A stretch of 64,000 nt of DNA from Dyadobacter fermentans (GCF_019924045.1 NZ_JAHXBN010000011.1:248001-312000), one strand, 5' to 3'; positions 1 through 9,673 are shown, counted from the first letter of the stretch. Made by a program: numbers and translations. The notes: a model not told the origin generated them from the letters alone.

Positions 1-822
1 CTCCTGGACCAATGCTTTAAACCGCCGCTCGCTCGCCATGAGTTCGCGCTTCTTTTCCATGCGCTCGGTCACATCTGTGATCACACACATGTGCAAGCCA
101 GGTAAAATATTGGACTTGGAATTGAAACTGCCGGTTATCAGCGTGCCGTCCTTCCTCCTGATTTGCATCAAACCGTTGAGAATTTCACCATTGAGGAAGT
201 TCTTCCATACCCCATCGAAGCCTATTTCGTCGGGCAAGTGCATAAAGTCCTTAATACATACCCCTCGCAGCTCATCCGTTTCATATCCGAGCATACGGCG
301 GCTCGCATCATTAAGGTCGGTGCAGCAGCCATTGTCGTCGCAAAGTACGATCGCGTCCGTAGTATGGTCGAAAATCGCTTTAAACTTTTCCTCCGACATC
401 GTGCGCTCCTGCTCCGAGGCGATCCAGGACGTAATGTCCGTGGCAAGTACCAGTTCGGCCTTTCTGCCATTGACATAAACGATATTGCCCTGAATGAGGA
501 CATCAATAAGCGCACCGCTCTTTTTGCGGTGCTTGTAGATGCCCGATGAGAAAAGCTGCTCGTGTTTCCGCACGATGCTTACGGCTTCCAGCATCACCGG
601 GATTTCCGTTTCAGGCCTCAGAGCCAGGATGGTCATCCCTAAGAACTCCTCCCTGGTGAACCCATAGTGCCGCACCGCAGCCTGGTTAACGTCCAGTATA
701 CCGTAAGTTTCCACGTCATAAACCCACATGGGCTGCGGGTTAAGCTCAAACAAATCGTGGTACATGATCTCAGAAGCCACTGGCGTCCTGTCTTCAAACT
801 CTTCCTGCCGCGCTGTACTCAT
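1..822 (-). CDS. PAS-domain sensor protein, C-terminus cut by window edge
   Basis: The first 274 codons of a gene running off the left edge are visible. The ATG at 822 opens a frame with no stop down to base 1. Residues about 20-130 form one PAS domain (PQPMWVYD, DVNQAAVRHYGF) and about 140-260 a second (FDHTTDAIVLCDDNG, LNDASRRMLGY), each ending in a TDIT or TDVTE strand, and a third unit begins at the edge (ERRFKALVQE). There is no signal peptide or membrane segment, so a cytoplasmic sensor is expected. Multi-PAS proteins of this kind usually end in a histidine kinase or a GGDEF-type output; the output domain is not in the window, so the signalling class is unknown. Confidence 0.85.
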   Translation of the reverse strand, partial: MSTARQEEFEDRTPVASEIMYHDLFELNPQPMWVYDVETYGILDVNQAAVRHYGFTREEFLGMTILALRPETEIPVMLEAVSIVRKHEQLFSSGIYKHRKKSGALIDVLIQGNIVYVNGRKAELVLATDITSWIASEQERTMSEEKFKAIFDHTTDAIVLCDDNGCCTDLNDASRRMLGYETDELRGVCIKDFMHLPDEIGFDGVWKNFLNGEILNGLMQIRRKDGTLITGSFNSKSNILPGLHMCVITDVTERMEKKRELMASERRFKALVQE

Positions 823-868
823 TCATTCAACCCCTCACGGGAATAGGTGTCATGTAGATTTAATATTA

Positions 869-876
869 CAAATTTA
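869..876 (-). promoter_or_regulatory. candidate -7 box for the PAS gene
   Basis: On the minus strand this reads TAAATTTG, a full match to the Bacteroidota TAnnTTTG element, about 47 bases before the PAS start codon. No TTTG element was found at the usual -33 distance, so this is a partial promoter call. Confidence 0.35.
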
Positions 877-929
877 TATCTCGCTGGCATAATAATTATC
901 CTTCGGGTTGCAAAACAACCAGGAAGTTT

Positions 930-1451
930 ATGCGCGGATACATATTTCTAACACTATCATTCTTTTTCTTCACCCTCACGGGCTGCGAAAACAGTGATAA
1001 AACCGACCCGTCTGTGATCGGCGAACTCGATAAACAGTTTATCCTGGAAGCAGCCGACGATGCCTTGTTCCAGGTCAATGCCGGACAAGTAGCCGCGTCA
1101 CGCACGACGCGGGACAGCATTCAGGAATACGGCGAAGAAATGACGACCAGCCATACCCAGGCCGGAAAAGAATTACAGACGCTCGCCGCAGCCAGGAAAG
1201 TGCAACTTCCCACCACGCTTTCCGATGAGCGCCAACAGCAGCTCGACAGCCTTTCCATGCAAACCGGGGTGAGCCTCGACACCCTGTATCTCAACCAGAT
1301 GGTAGCGATTCAGGAACGCGTGGTACGGCTGATGGAGATCGAAGGAACCTCCGGCAAGGACACCGAGTTGAAGCAATGGGCGGCCGATCGCCTGCCCGTA
1401 GTGAGACAGTTCGAAGAACGCGCCAAAGCCTTGCGCGACTCGCTGGAATAG
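930..1451 (+). CDS. DUF4142 lipoprotein
   Basis: A 173-residue exported lipoprotein. Residues 1-19 form a signal peptide that ends in a lipobox (FFTLTGC), which predicts lipid attachment at Cys19. The rest is a helical DUF4142 domain (PF13628): the opening DKQFILEAADDALFQVNAGQVA, the central EEMTTSHTQAGKEL helix and the later YLNQMVAIQERVV helix are the family's recurrent elements. DUF4142 proteins are four-helix, ferritin-like bundles of the envelope, often linked to stress, with no defined reaction. A small hairpin (GGTTG, loop, CAACC at 906-920) lies just before the ATG and might affect initiation. The gene ends in a repeat array facing the convergent phosphoesterase gene. Confidence 0.88.
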   Translation: MRGYIFLTLSFFFFTLTGCENSDKTDPSVIGELDKQFILEAADDALFQVNAGQVAASRTTRDSIQEYGEEMTTSHTQAGKELQTLAAARKVQLPTTLSDERQQQLDSLSMQTGVSLDTLYLNQMVAIQERVVRLMEIEGTSGKDTELKQWAADRLPVVRQFEERAKALRDSLE

Positions 1452-1470
1452 CGGTCCGGCGGTCTAGCGA

Positions 1471-1612
1471 CCACGACCGCTGACTGCTGACCGCCGACCG
1501 CCGACAACGGACCATAGACCATGGACCATAGACCGTCCTATTACTCTTGTTTTTTCACGACCAGACCGTGGTCGGCGGTCCATGGTCGGCGGTCGGCGGT
1601 CCATGGTCGGCC
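1471..1612. repeat. inverted heptad repeat array between two convergent genes
   Basis: The left arm (about 1471-1534) is built of units ending GACC (for example ATAGACC, ATGGACC, CCGACCG). The right arm (about 1568-1612) is the complementary series GGTCGGC and GGTCCAT. The period is 7 bp. A T-rich spacer (about 1535-1567) separates the arms, so either strand could fold into a long GC-rich stem. It fills the 184-base gap between the DUF4142 stop and the phosphoesterase stop. Comparable arrays occur near 39.0, 42.6 and 49.1 kb. Confidence 0.85.
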
Positions 1613-1635
1613 GGCGGCCGGCGGCCCTCCCGCCT

Positions 1636-4600
1636 TCAAAACCAGAACCCGAGTTGCAAAGCAATCCGCGGCTTCTCTTCATTCTTCTCTTTCGGAATGA
1701 ATGCGCCTACCGCGATGGTCAGTGCATCGACCGGTGAGAGCCAGATACCGCCACCATAATTGTAGTGCCATTTGTCCGACGATTCTCCTTCCAGCCATAC
1801 GCGGCCGTAATCAAAGCCCCCGAAAATGCCGTAGGTAAGCGGTAATGTGGGATTGTAGCTGCTGCCGAGGCGCAAACGAAGGTCGGTATCGTGCCAGAAC
1901 GAGCTTTTTCCGTAAAAACGTTCGGTACGGTAACCCCGTAGCCCCAGCTTGCCGCCAATGTTCGGCATTTGGAAGAACTGGAACCCGCTCCCGAAGTTTA
2001 CGCCCGTGCCTGCCTGTGTGGCGAGGATGAGGTTTTCTTTCTGATCGAGCGCGGTATACCAGGCAAATTGAGCACGGAGGCCGGTAAAATTTTTGTCGCT
2101 TTTCAGATCGGCCGTCCAGTTCAATGCAGCGTTGAAACGGATACCGGTGTGCGGCGAGAAGATGTTATCGACACTGCTGAAATTGAAGGTAAACTTGGCG
2201 CCGCTGTAATATTTGGTTTTGAAAATATCATCCGGCAAGCCATTCTCGCTGCTGGTAATGTACCTGCCGCCGGTTGCCTGGATGTCGTTCACTTCAAATA
2301 CCGGACCTAACGTAACAAAGCCATTATGGCCACCGAAACGCTTTTTAAGCGCAGGATACACGTAAAATGCACTCTGACGTACGCGATAGAAATTGGCATC
2401 GTCGACAGGCCGCTCGGTTTCATTGCCTAACCCCGCATAGTTGAATGCATAGCGCGGGCCGCGGTAATAACTATCGAGGTAAAAATCGAATTTCTTGAAT
2501 GCATTGATAAAATCGCCGGTGTAATTGACTTTGAAACCCTGCGTTCTCACCGCAAAACTCCCGCCAATGCTCTGCACCGAGGCATACGGCTCTTTCTTAA
2601 AACCGTATTTGGTGATATTCACCGCCCCGCCGAGGAAGAAACCGTCGTCGGGGTTCGCACCGAGCAATGGCAGCGGCAATGTGATATCATAGTTGCTGTC
2701 GGCACTCCTGCGGTCGTACACATTAAAACGGTACAGGCTGGTGCGCTTATCCTTCGTGTCAGGGCCCGGGATAACGGTATTGTTTTTCAAATCGTCATAA
2801 ACGAGTGTTTTCTTCCTGCCTCCGCTCACGCGCGCGCTATCCGCGAAAACGTCCTTACCCAGGCCGCCGATGAGCCGCAGCTTAACGCCTTTACGGACGT
2901 CGCCTTTTACGATAAACTCATCGTCGTCGCCATTTCCATAAATATTGATGGCGTGCGTCACCGTATTTTCGAAAACGCGCTGGTAATTCTGGTGCTTGAT
3001 CCGGCCTTCCTTACCCGTCTCGTACACGGTCACACGCGTGTGCGCGTCGTCTACCCGCTCGATCAGGAAGCGTTCCTTCTCTTCGGTGCCGATCACATTC
3101 ACTTCCTTGCTCACAAATTCATAATGCGTGCGTGCGATCTCCATCAAATGAGCCCGGCGTGCTTTCAGGCCTTCTATCATTTTGGCGGATACCATTTCGC
3201 GCGCTTTCGGTGGCCAGTCGTTGAAAGACGCCTGGATGGCCTCATCGGTGAGGTTTTTCTGAATATACTTCACCTGCTCTTCCCACTGCTCCCAGCTTAG
3301 CTCGTTCAGGAACGTGCGGTCGAAAAGGCGGGCACTCCAAGTGGTCCATTTCATACTCTGGATCTCGGGGCCGTAGGTTTGCAATTGCCGCAGGAAAGGC
3401 AGCGTTTGCCGGGCAATGTTGGTCAGGAAACCATCGTAGCGCGAAAATGCCTGGTCGCGGTCGCGGGGAATGGGACGGTAAATGATGGTACCGTCTTTCT
3501 GTTTGGTCGAAGCCCAGGCCCACTGGTCGTCGTGGCGGTCCCAGTCGCCTACCACGAAATCGAGCAAACGCGTGCGGATCGCCCATGATTCGTCGACTTT
3601 GTTTTTACTGTTTTCCAGCAATGCTTCCACCAGTTCCGGCGTGCTCACGATTTTATCGGGATTCCCGAAGAAATCGGCATTCTTCCATTTCTTACCGTCG
3701 GCCCGTTCCTCCACAAGGTTCATTGTTCCGCCAAAAATGCTGTTGAATGTTCCCAGCCCGGGCTGAGCCGGCACATAGTACATTCTCGGATTGGTATGAT
3801 ACACATTGATCGCCCCCGCCAATGCAGGCATATTCAAGGGCGCAAACGGGTTCGTTGAAAGGAAGTTATCTTCTACCAGGTACTGCGCGGCAATCATCTG
3901 ATTGAACGGAAATGGCAGGAACCGGCTCACGTCCTTAGTGAGGCCGCGCATGGCATATTCCCGGCCCTCGCCGTCGCGGAGGCGCAGCGAGTTAGTCTGG
4001 TTACCCCCACCTTGCTTGATGGGGATCACGCCGCCTTTGTAGGTAGCCATATCCAGCACCGGAAAGCGGTACTGTTGGAGGTATAATGGCCGGTAATGCT
4101 CTCCTAGCATGACCTTGTGGATCTTGCCAATCGGTTTTACCTCGTTGCTGACAATGAATTTCGTAGTCGAGTCGGCATGCTGGTTGTACTCGGTAAAAGC
4201 GATGGTAGAATCCGGAATTTCGGTCAGCTGCTTATCCTTCACTTTGTGCTGAAAAACCAGTCTGGCATCCTTGCCGTCCGGTGTTACTTCCCAGAATTTG
4301 GCCCAGGTTTCGCCGCCCGCGCAGAAGCTCAATGTCGAGAAACCGAGTTTGGAAGAAGAAAACATCGATCCTTTGCCTAGGCTCACCGGACTGACTTTCG
4401 AGCCGCTTCCGCTCACGATAAACTCCTGCCCGTCATTCTCGATAAACTCCAATGCATGCTCATGCCCGCTCGCAAAAATGAACTTGCCGTTCTTCTTCGC
4501 GCCTGCGAGCACCGCCGTGCGAAGCTCCTTATAATGCTTATTGGCAACGTCCTGCCGGGAACCGATCGTCGCGCGGAACAATGCGCTGAGGCTACCGAGT

Positions 4601-5427
4601 ACCGGTAGCGGAATGTACAGCTTTGGATTCAGTTCGGTAAGCGGGAAAATGTGCTGCTTGATGGTGAATCTTCCCCCATGCGGACCATAGGTGTAAGGCG
4701 GGTGGTGCATTGCGATCACGACGTGCTTGTTCCGGTATTTACGAACCACGTTCTCCCACACAAACCGGAACTGCTCGCGGTTCCTGATCTCGCAGCCGTC
4801 GTTAATCTTCTGATCGCGGTCCCAGTCGGTGAGCCACCATTGCGAGTCCGCGACGATGATGACGACATTATCATTCAGTTCCACTACTTCCGGGCCCGAA
4901 CAGCCGTTCAATGGGAGGAAATAGTCTTCGTACTCTTCCTTGTCCTTCTTTCCGCGTGCTTCGTTGATGTGCTTCTGAACGTATTTCTCCTGCCGTTTCA
5001 ACCCCTTCACACCCCAGCCGCGCCAGTCGTGGTTACCGGGCAGAAAAATGGGATGTCCCTTGAAGTTTTCGAGGGTTTCGAGCTGTGAGTCAATGCGAAA
5101 TTCGGCCAACTTACGTGCAGCCGAATCCTCCGAAGGCGGCATGCCCGATTCGTAGATATTATCGCCGAGAAACAATATGGAGCTGTTTTTCGATTCGGTA
5201 CCGAGTTTCGTTTTGAGGTATTCCAAAACCGGCGCACGGTTGCCGGGCGAATCGTTACCTGCGTCGCCCACGAGGTACATGGTATGTTTCAGTTCCAATG
5301 CAGGATCGGGCGAAGCCGACTGCCATTGCGCACCTTCCTTCGAAAAACGGGTTTTATAGCTCGCACAGGACGATACGCCTGCCAGAACTGTCCCCAATGC
5401 AAGTAAACGGAGTAAATATCTATTCAT
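1636..5427 (-). CDS. lipoprotein: calcineurin-like phosphoesterase, kinase-like middle domain, Omp85-like barrel
   Basis: A 1263-residue envelope protein. Residues 1-21 are a lipoprotein signal ending SSC. About 50-350 is a calcineurin-like metallophosphoesterase with its metal motifs in order: LVGDAGND, LGDNIYESG, GNHDWRGWG, MHHPPY and SGHEHALE. About 440-760 carries SLRLRDGEGREYAMRGLTKD, then VVGDWDRHDDQW and PRDRDQAF, which resemble the catalytic DRH and metal-binding D motifs of HipA/Fam20-like kinases; this part is inference. The last 350 residues are beta-rich with GLRGYRTERFYG and GIFGGFDYGRVW, as in BamA/ShlB surface-antigen barrels, ending in aromatic FWF. It is the last gene of the GAF to ppk1 run, 18 bases after its neighbour. 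Substrate unknown. Confidence 0.82.
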   Translation of the reverse strand: MNRYLLRLLALGTVLAGVSSCASYKTRFSKEGAQWQSASPDPALELKHTMYLVGDAGNDSPGNRAPVLEYLKTKLGTESKNSSILFLGDNIYESGMPPSEDSAARKLAEFRIDSQLETLENFKGHPIFLPGNHDWRGWGVKGLKRQEKYVQKHINEARGKKDKEEYEDYFLPLNGCSGPEVVELNDNVVIIVADSQWWLTDWDRDQKINDGCEIRNREQFRFVWENVVRKYRNKHVVIAMHHPPYTYGPHGGRFTIKQHIFPLTELNPKLYIPLPVLGSLSALFRATIGSRQDVANKHYKELRTAVLAGAKKNGKFIFASGHEHALEFIENDGQEFIVSGSGSKVSPVSLGKGSMFSSSKLGFSTLSFCAGGETWAKFWEVTPDGKDARLVFQHKVKDKQLTEIPDSTIAFTEYNQHADSTTKFIVSNEVKPIGKIHKVMLGEHYRPLYLQQYRFPVLDMATYKGGVIPIKQGGGNQTNSLRLRDGEGREYAMRGLTKDVSRFLPFPFNQMIAAQYLVEDNFLSTNPFAPLNMPALAGAINVYHTNPRMYYVPAQPGLGTFNSIFGGTMNLVEERADGKKWKNADFFGNPDKIVSTPELVEALLENSKNKVDESWAIRTRLLDFVVGDWDRHDDQWAWASTKQKDGTIIYRPIPRDRDQAFSRYDGFLTNIARQTLPFLRQLQTYGPEIQSMKWTTWSARLFDRTFLNELSWEQWEEQVKYIQKNLTDEAIQASFNDWPPKAREMVSAKMIEGLKARRAHLMEIARTHYEFVSKEVNVIGTEEKERFLIERVDDAHTRVTVYETGKEGRIKHQNYQRVFENTVTHAINIYGNGDDDEFIVKGDVRKGVKLRLIGGLGKDVFADSARVSGGRKKTLVYDDLKNNTVIPGPDTKDKRTSLYRFNVYDRRSADSNYDITLPLPLLGANPDDGFFLGGAVNITKYGFKKEPYASVQSIGGSFAVRTQGFKVNYTGDFINAFKKFDFYLDSYYRGPRYAFNYAGLGNETERPVDDANFYRVRQSAFYVYPALKKRFGGHNGFVTLGPVFEVNDIQATGGRYITSSENGLPDDIFKTKYYSGAKFTFNFSSVDNIFSPHTGIRFNAALNWTADLKSDKNFTGLRAQFAWYTALDQKENLILATQAGTGVNFGSGFQFFQMPNIGGKLGLRGYRTERFYGKSSFWHDTDLRLRLGSSYNPTLPLTYGIFGGFDYGRVWLEGESSDKWHYNYGGGIWLSPVDALTIAVGAFIPKEKNEEKPRIALQLGFWF

Positions 5428-5445
5428 AGGATGTCAGGAAAGGCC

Positions 5446-6312
5446 CTATTGGCCCGATTTTCTGAATTTGAGCACATTTCCGCTGAAAAGGTCGTCGCCC
5501 TCATTGGAAATATAAAGATTGCCCGCATTGTCGAACGCGATGCCTTCCGGCTGGATGAACATATTGCTGTTGAGATGGTGGGCATCTTTCACCCGCCATT
5601 GCCGGTCGGCCACGACCACCAGCTTATTCACCGCCGAAATAATGTACCACTCCCTGGTGATGGGATTCCGCGCAATGCCCGACGGCCTGAAACCGCGCGA
5701 TACCTTGCCGGTAATCGCTTTAATTTCATCCACGTTAATCGCAAATTTGCCCGATTCCGCAATCACCGAATCCGGCCCGGTTTTCAGGATATAGCCCGAA
5801 ACACTATTCTTGGAATCATCACCCGCGCAATTCTTGCAAATGACGAACAGCTCGCCGGTACCTTCGTCGCCATACATTCCTTCATATTCGCCTTTGGGTA
5901 AAATACCTTTCACTTCCGATACGCCTTCCGGCTCCTCATAGACTGCCTCGGCCATCGGGAATGTGTAAATAGTACCATTGCTTTTCAGAATGTAGGCGCG
6001 GTCGTTGATGATTGAAACATCTTCGTAGTCACCTTTTTTACCAAACTTCGCGTGCAATTGCTTCGGCACGTCCCACGCCAGCCTGAAAAGCTTGCCGTCC
6101 TCGTCCTGGATTGCGTAGATCGTATCGCTTTGTCCCTTGTCGAATGCAATGCCCGAAACCTCGAACAAGCTTTCAGGCAAATTGAACTTCTCGGGTTTAT
6201 TCAAATCATATGCACGGAAAATTTCCGTCTCCTTTTGCGTCGAATTGCAGCCGACTGCGAGCAAGCCCAGCAATGCAACCGCCGCCAATACCGATCCGTA
6301 TTGTTTTTTCAT
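5446..6312 (-). CDS. SdiA-regulated-like beta-propeller lipoprotein
   Basis: A 288-residue lipoprotein (lipobox LLGLLAVGC). Short repeated propeller blades can be seen: EVSGIAFDKGQSDTIYAIQDEDGKLF, KGDYEDVSIINDRAYILKSNG, EGEYEGMYGDEGTGELFVICK and PEGIAFDNAGNLYISNEGDD. This arrangement matches the SdiA-regulated family (PF06977), a periplasmic or outer-membrane propeller of unknown ligand. A Cys pair (ICKNCAG) is present. Its ATG shares one base with the ppk1 stop codon, so translation is probably coupled. The link to polyphosphate is positional only. Confidence 0.72.
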   Translation of the reverse strand: MKKQYGSVLAAVALLGLLAVGCNSTQKETEIFRAYDLNKPEKFNLPESLFEVSGIAFDKGQSDTIYAIQDEDGKLFRLAWDVPKQLHAKFGKKGDYEDVSIINDRAYILKSNGTIYTFPMAEAVYEEPEGVSEVKGILPKGEYEGMYGDEGTGELFVICKNCAGDDSKNSVSGYILKTGPDSVIAESGKFAINVDEIKAITGKVSRGFRPSGIARNPITREWYIISAVNKLVVVADRQWRVKDAHHLNSNMFIQPEGIAFDNAGNLYISNEGDDLFSGNVLKFRKSGQ

Positions 6313-8348
6313 CAGAATGTCTTTTTTAAATTCTTGACAGCCCCCGTCAGGTACTGGTAAATGGCCTCCTGCGAGCGCACGCCCCCGGGAAGCGTCGTAA
6401 CGGGCGCATTATGCAGTTTCTCGTCGATCCACACGGCTTGCACCGTATCGTCCCATTGCAGGGCCAGAATATCGATGAGCTGCTTTTTCAAATCTTCGTG
6501 ATAGATCGGGAAGCAGACCTCAATCCGGCGGTAAATGTTGCGGTTCATCCAGTCGGCGGAACCCATGAATACCTCGGGGTGGCCATTGTTATGGAAAATG
6601 AACACGCGGCCGTGTTCGAGGTAGCGGTCTACAATGCGCTTGATACGGATGTTTTCGCTCTGCCCCGGAACGCCCGGCACGAGCCTGCAAATGCTGCGCA
6701 CGATCAGGTTCACGGCAATACCTGCATTGGAAGCCTCGTACAGTTTATTGATCAGCACTTCCTCTTCCAGGTTGTTCAGTTTAATGGTAATACCTGCGGG
6801 AAGGCCGTCTTTGGCATTCCCAATCTCCCTGTCGATGAGCTCGACAAACCGGCTTTGCAGGTTAAACTGCGCTACCAGCAAATGCTCGAAACGCATGGCG
6901 TCGATCTTCTCCGGCTTTTTCTTTTTACTTAAAAAACCAAACAATAGCTCGGCTTCTTTGAGCATGGCCGGATGGGCCGTGAGCAGGATATGGTCGGTAT
7001 AAAAGCGGGCGGTGCCTTCGTTGAGGTTACCCGTGGCAAGCAGGCCAAGATGGGAATGCGTTTCGTGTTTCCGCTTTACCAATGCCAGTTTCGCATGCAC
7101 CTTTAATGCAGTCACGCTGTGAATGATCTTCACGCCCGCCGATTTCATTTTCTTCGCCCACCGGATATTGTTCGCTTCATCAAACCGCGCTTTCAGCTCG
7201 ACGAGTACCGTTACCTTCTTCCCGTTTTTGGCCGCGGTAATGAGCGCGTGGGCAATTTTGGAATCATGTGCAACCCGGTACATGGTCGTGTAGATTTCCT
7301 GCACAGAGCGGTCTATCGCGGCTTCATTAAAAAACCGGAGAATTGTATCGTAAGTCTGGTAGGGCGCATGGACCATCAGATCGCGGCGGGTAAGGGCTTC
7401 GAACAATGTCTCGGGCTCCTCAAAACCTTGCAGATGCTGCGCAGCGGGCCAGGCGGGATAGGAAATCGCCGGTGAGGCCACCGGCAGCGCCGACAGGTCT
7501 TTCAGGTTATGATAGCGCCCGCCTTCCACAAGCGATGCTTTTTTCAGATCAAATACATTCACGATGTATTGCAAATGTCGCAACGACAAGCCCGGCTCGT
7601 ACAGCAACCGCGTGGCCAGGCCAAAGTCGCGTTTGCTCAACTGCTTCTCCACCTGTTCGGCCATGTCCTCACCGTCTTCGTCGAGCAAATCCAGCTCCGC
7701 GTCGCGGGTAACTTTGATATTGAATGCTTTGATATCCAGCGCATCCGGGAATAGGATCGGCAGATTACAGCGAATGAGGTCTTCCAGGAAAATAATGTAT
7801 TCCCCATCGGGCTGTTTTATTTTCACAAACCGGTCGAGCTGGGGCACAGGGATATTCACCAGTGCTATTTTCTCCTTGTCGCCGGGTAATTCCAGCACCA
7901 CGACAATGTATATCTGGTTGTTTTCAGGAAAAAAGGAAGTCTTATCGTTCAAATAGACCGGCTGCAAAAAGCCCGCTATTTGCGTATAAAAATAGTGGCG
8001 TGCGAAAGCGGCAATCTGTTCGGAGATGGGTTCTTTATACAAAAAATGAAACCCCAGCCTCGCCAGCGCCGGAATAACCGACTTCCCGAGAATGCGGCCA
8101 AATTCTTCCAGCTGCCGGTTTACGGTTGCCTCTGCTTCCAGAAAGGCATTGTTGTCCGCATCCTGCATCGCATTCTTTTGCAGGTATGGCATCCGTACCC
8201 GGTAAAATTCATCGAGGTTGGACGAATAGATCGACAGAAACCGGATCCGTTCCATGAGCGGGACGGACTCGTTCGCGGCTTCCATCAATACCCTTTCATT
8301 GAAGGAAAGCCAGCTGATATCCCGGTTGAAATAGCGGAACGCTTCCAT
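6312..8348 (-). CDS. ppk1: polyphosphate kinase 1
   Basis: PPK1 reversibly transfers the gamma phosphate of ATP to inorganic polyphosphate at the inner membrane. The 678-residue length matches the family. The N-terminal helical domain opens with FNRDISWLSFNERVL and the NLDEFYRVRM signature (residues 44-53). The C1 and C2 catalytic domains show DLMVHAPYQTYDTILRFF (about 323-340), VELKARFDEANNIRWAKK (about 383-400), the phosphohistidine motif VHAK (His418), LATGNLNE (about 437-444) and, near the C-terminus, FMGSADWMNRNIYRRIE. It lies 11 bases after the HD/Pycsar-effector-like gene and overlaps the next gene by one base, so it is cotranscribed with signalling-type genes rather than with the ppx often found beside it. 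Confidence 0.96.
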   Translation of the reverse strand: MEAFRYFNRDISWLSFNERVLMEAANESVPLMERIRFLSIYSSNLDEFYRVRMPYLQKNAMQDADNNAFLEAEATVNRQLEEFGRILGKSVIPALARLGFHFLYKEPISEQIAAFARHYFYTQIAGFLQPVYLNDKTSFFPENNQIYIVVVLELPGDKEKIALVNIPVPQLDRFVKIKQPDGEYIIFLEDLIRCNLPILFPDALDIKAFNIKVTRDAELDLLDEDGEDMAEQVEKQLSKRDFGLATRLLYEPGLSLRHLQYIVNVFDLKKASLVEGGRYHNLKDLSALPVASPAISYPAWPAAQHLQGFEEPETLFEALTRRDLMVHAPYQTYDTILRFFNEAAIDRSVQEIYTTMYRVAHDSKIAHALITAAKNGKKVTVLVELKARFDEANNIRWAKKMKSAGVKIIHSVTALKVHAKLALVKRKHETHSHLGLLATGNLNEGTARFYTDHILLTAHPAMLKEAELLFGFLSKKKKPEKIDAMRFEHLLVAQFNLQSRFVELIDREIGNAKDGLPAGITIKLNNLEEEVLINKLYEASNAGIAVNLIVRSICRLVPGVPGQSENIRIKRIVDRYLEHGRVFIFHNNGHPEVFMGSADWMNRNIYRRIEVCFPIYHEDLKKQLIDILALQWDDTVQAVWIDEKLHNAPVTTLPGGVRSQEAIYQYLTGAVKNLKKTF

Positions 8349-8359
8349 AAGGCGGCGGA

Positions 8360-9649
8360 TCAGTGTTCGAAGAAAATGGAGGCGATCACAAATGCGACCA
8401 CGGAAATGACGATGCCAAACATGAATACATTATAAGCCACGCGCAGCAGCCGGTATTTTCTACCCAACACAACTCCTTGTGAATAAACATCTTTCGTGAG
8501 GCTACCATACAGAAAATCCCGGTCGTTCATCATCGTCTGCATGCCTTTGGAATACTCATTGAACGACATCCGGTAGAAATTCCCGAAAAACAGCAGGTTC
8601 ACGCTTTTGGCATCGATATCATCCTGCGTGAACGTACCGCGCGGGATCGTCGGGCGGGTGGACAGGATCGAGAACACCATCGTAACCATACACACCGTGA
8701 GCAGCATCATCGTCGGAATAATGAGGTATGCATTGTCTTCCAGCTTGCGAACGAGTACGCTCAGCAGCACGGAGATGATGATCGACGTGGTGGTGATCAT
8801 GATATGCGCCTTGTTGTCGGCCATATCGCTCAGGCGCTGGTGGTTGTTGGAACTGATCCGGAACATCGTTTCAATACCCTTGTCCGGCCGGTCGTCCTTT
8901 TTCTTTTTACCTTCCGCTATTTCGGGAATGAATGGCTCCTTTTGCTGCTTGATCACCGGTAGGTCTGCGGCAGTCACCGTAGCCGGGCTGGGTGCCGGAG
9001 TCTCCGCCGCCCGTGCCTGCGATTCCTGTGCTGCGGCCTCTTCCAAAGTTTCTTCCAGCAGCTTTTGCTTTAACTTTTCGAGGTTCTTTTTCTTTTGTTT
9101 ATCCAGAAGATCGCGGCAGTAATCGGTCTGGTAGTCATGGTTTTCGAGCAACTTAATGGTGCTTTTACGCCATTCGGCTTTGTCGATTTTTCTTCCGAGG
9201 CGCTGCTCGGCTTCTTTTCGCACGAGCTTGTTCCAATCGCCGAACTCAGGCGTGCCCAAATGGTACAAATCGGCATCGCAAACAACCTGCTGGAGAAAAT
9301 TAGCCGGCTTTTGCGGCCAAACCGTCGCCAGGATACACCCCTCCACTTCGGCGATTACCTCCTCTTCCACCTCTTCCGACCGAAGAAATTCCGCCGCCAT
9401 TGCAGCGCCCCGTTTCTCGTGCCCGGCCGCCTCGCCGGTACTGTACCCCGTATCATGAAACCAGGCGGCCGTTACGACGATAAATGTCTCCTTATCCTCC
9501 AACCGGTAATGGTTGGCGATCTTGACGGCATTGCCCACCACCGACTCCGTATGAACGAGATTATGGTAGCTAAGCTGTGCCAGCGCCTTGGTACCAAAAA
9601 AATGGTGGACGTGATGCTTAACCTTGTCGAGCCGATGGTTATAATTCAT
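8360..9649 (-). CDS. HD-domain phosphohydrolase fused to a Pycsar-effector-like (DUF5706) membrane domain
   Basis: A 429-residue fusion. Residues about 20-180 form an HD hydrolase with candidate metal ligands His29/His33, His65-Asp66 (AAWFHDTGY), His77 and Asp125/Asp127 (VVCDADLYH), so cleavage of a nucleotide phosphoester is expected. A charged, Lys/Glu- and Ala/Pro-rich linker (about 185-255) follows. From about 260 the sequence TMFRISSNNHQRLSDMADNKAH leads into membrane segments near 283-301, 308-328 and 403-425; this is the signature of DUF5706/PycTM, the membrane effector of Pycsar antiphage systems. Known PycTM opens a membrane-damaging assembly on sensing cCMP or cUMP. Here no recognisable cyclase gene is adjacent, but the upstream GAF protein is a candidate partner. 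A housekeeping signalling role is equally possible. Confidence 0.82.
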   Translation of the reverse strand: MNYNHRLDKVKHHVHHFFGTKALAQLSYHNLVHTESVVGNAVKIANHYRLEDKETFIVVTAAWFHDTGYSTGEAAGHEKRGAAMAAEFLRSEEVEEEVIAEVEGCILATVWPQKPANFLQQVVCDADLYHLGTPEFGDWNKLVRKEAEQRLGRKIDKAEWRKSTIKLLENHDYQTDYCRDLLDKQKKKNLEKLKQKLLEETLEEAAAQESQARAAETPAPSPATVTAADLPVIKQQKEPFIPEIAEGKKKKDDRPDKGIETMFRISSNNHQRLSDMADNKAHIMITTTSIIISVLLSVLVRKLEDNAYLIIPTMMLLTVCMVTMVFSILSTRPTIPRGTFTQDDIDAKSVNLLFFGNFYRMSFNEYSKGMQTMMNDRDFLYGSLTKDVYSQGVVLGRKYRLLRVAYNVFMFGIVISVVAFVIASIFFEH

Positions 9650-9673
9650 AGAACGTTCAGTTATGATGCTTCG

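Noticed and set aside
1464..1759. Short reading frames across the heptad arrays at 1.5 kb and 42.6 kb
   Set aside because: The arg- and pro-rich products arise from the 7-base repeat in every frame, not from coding selection.
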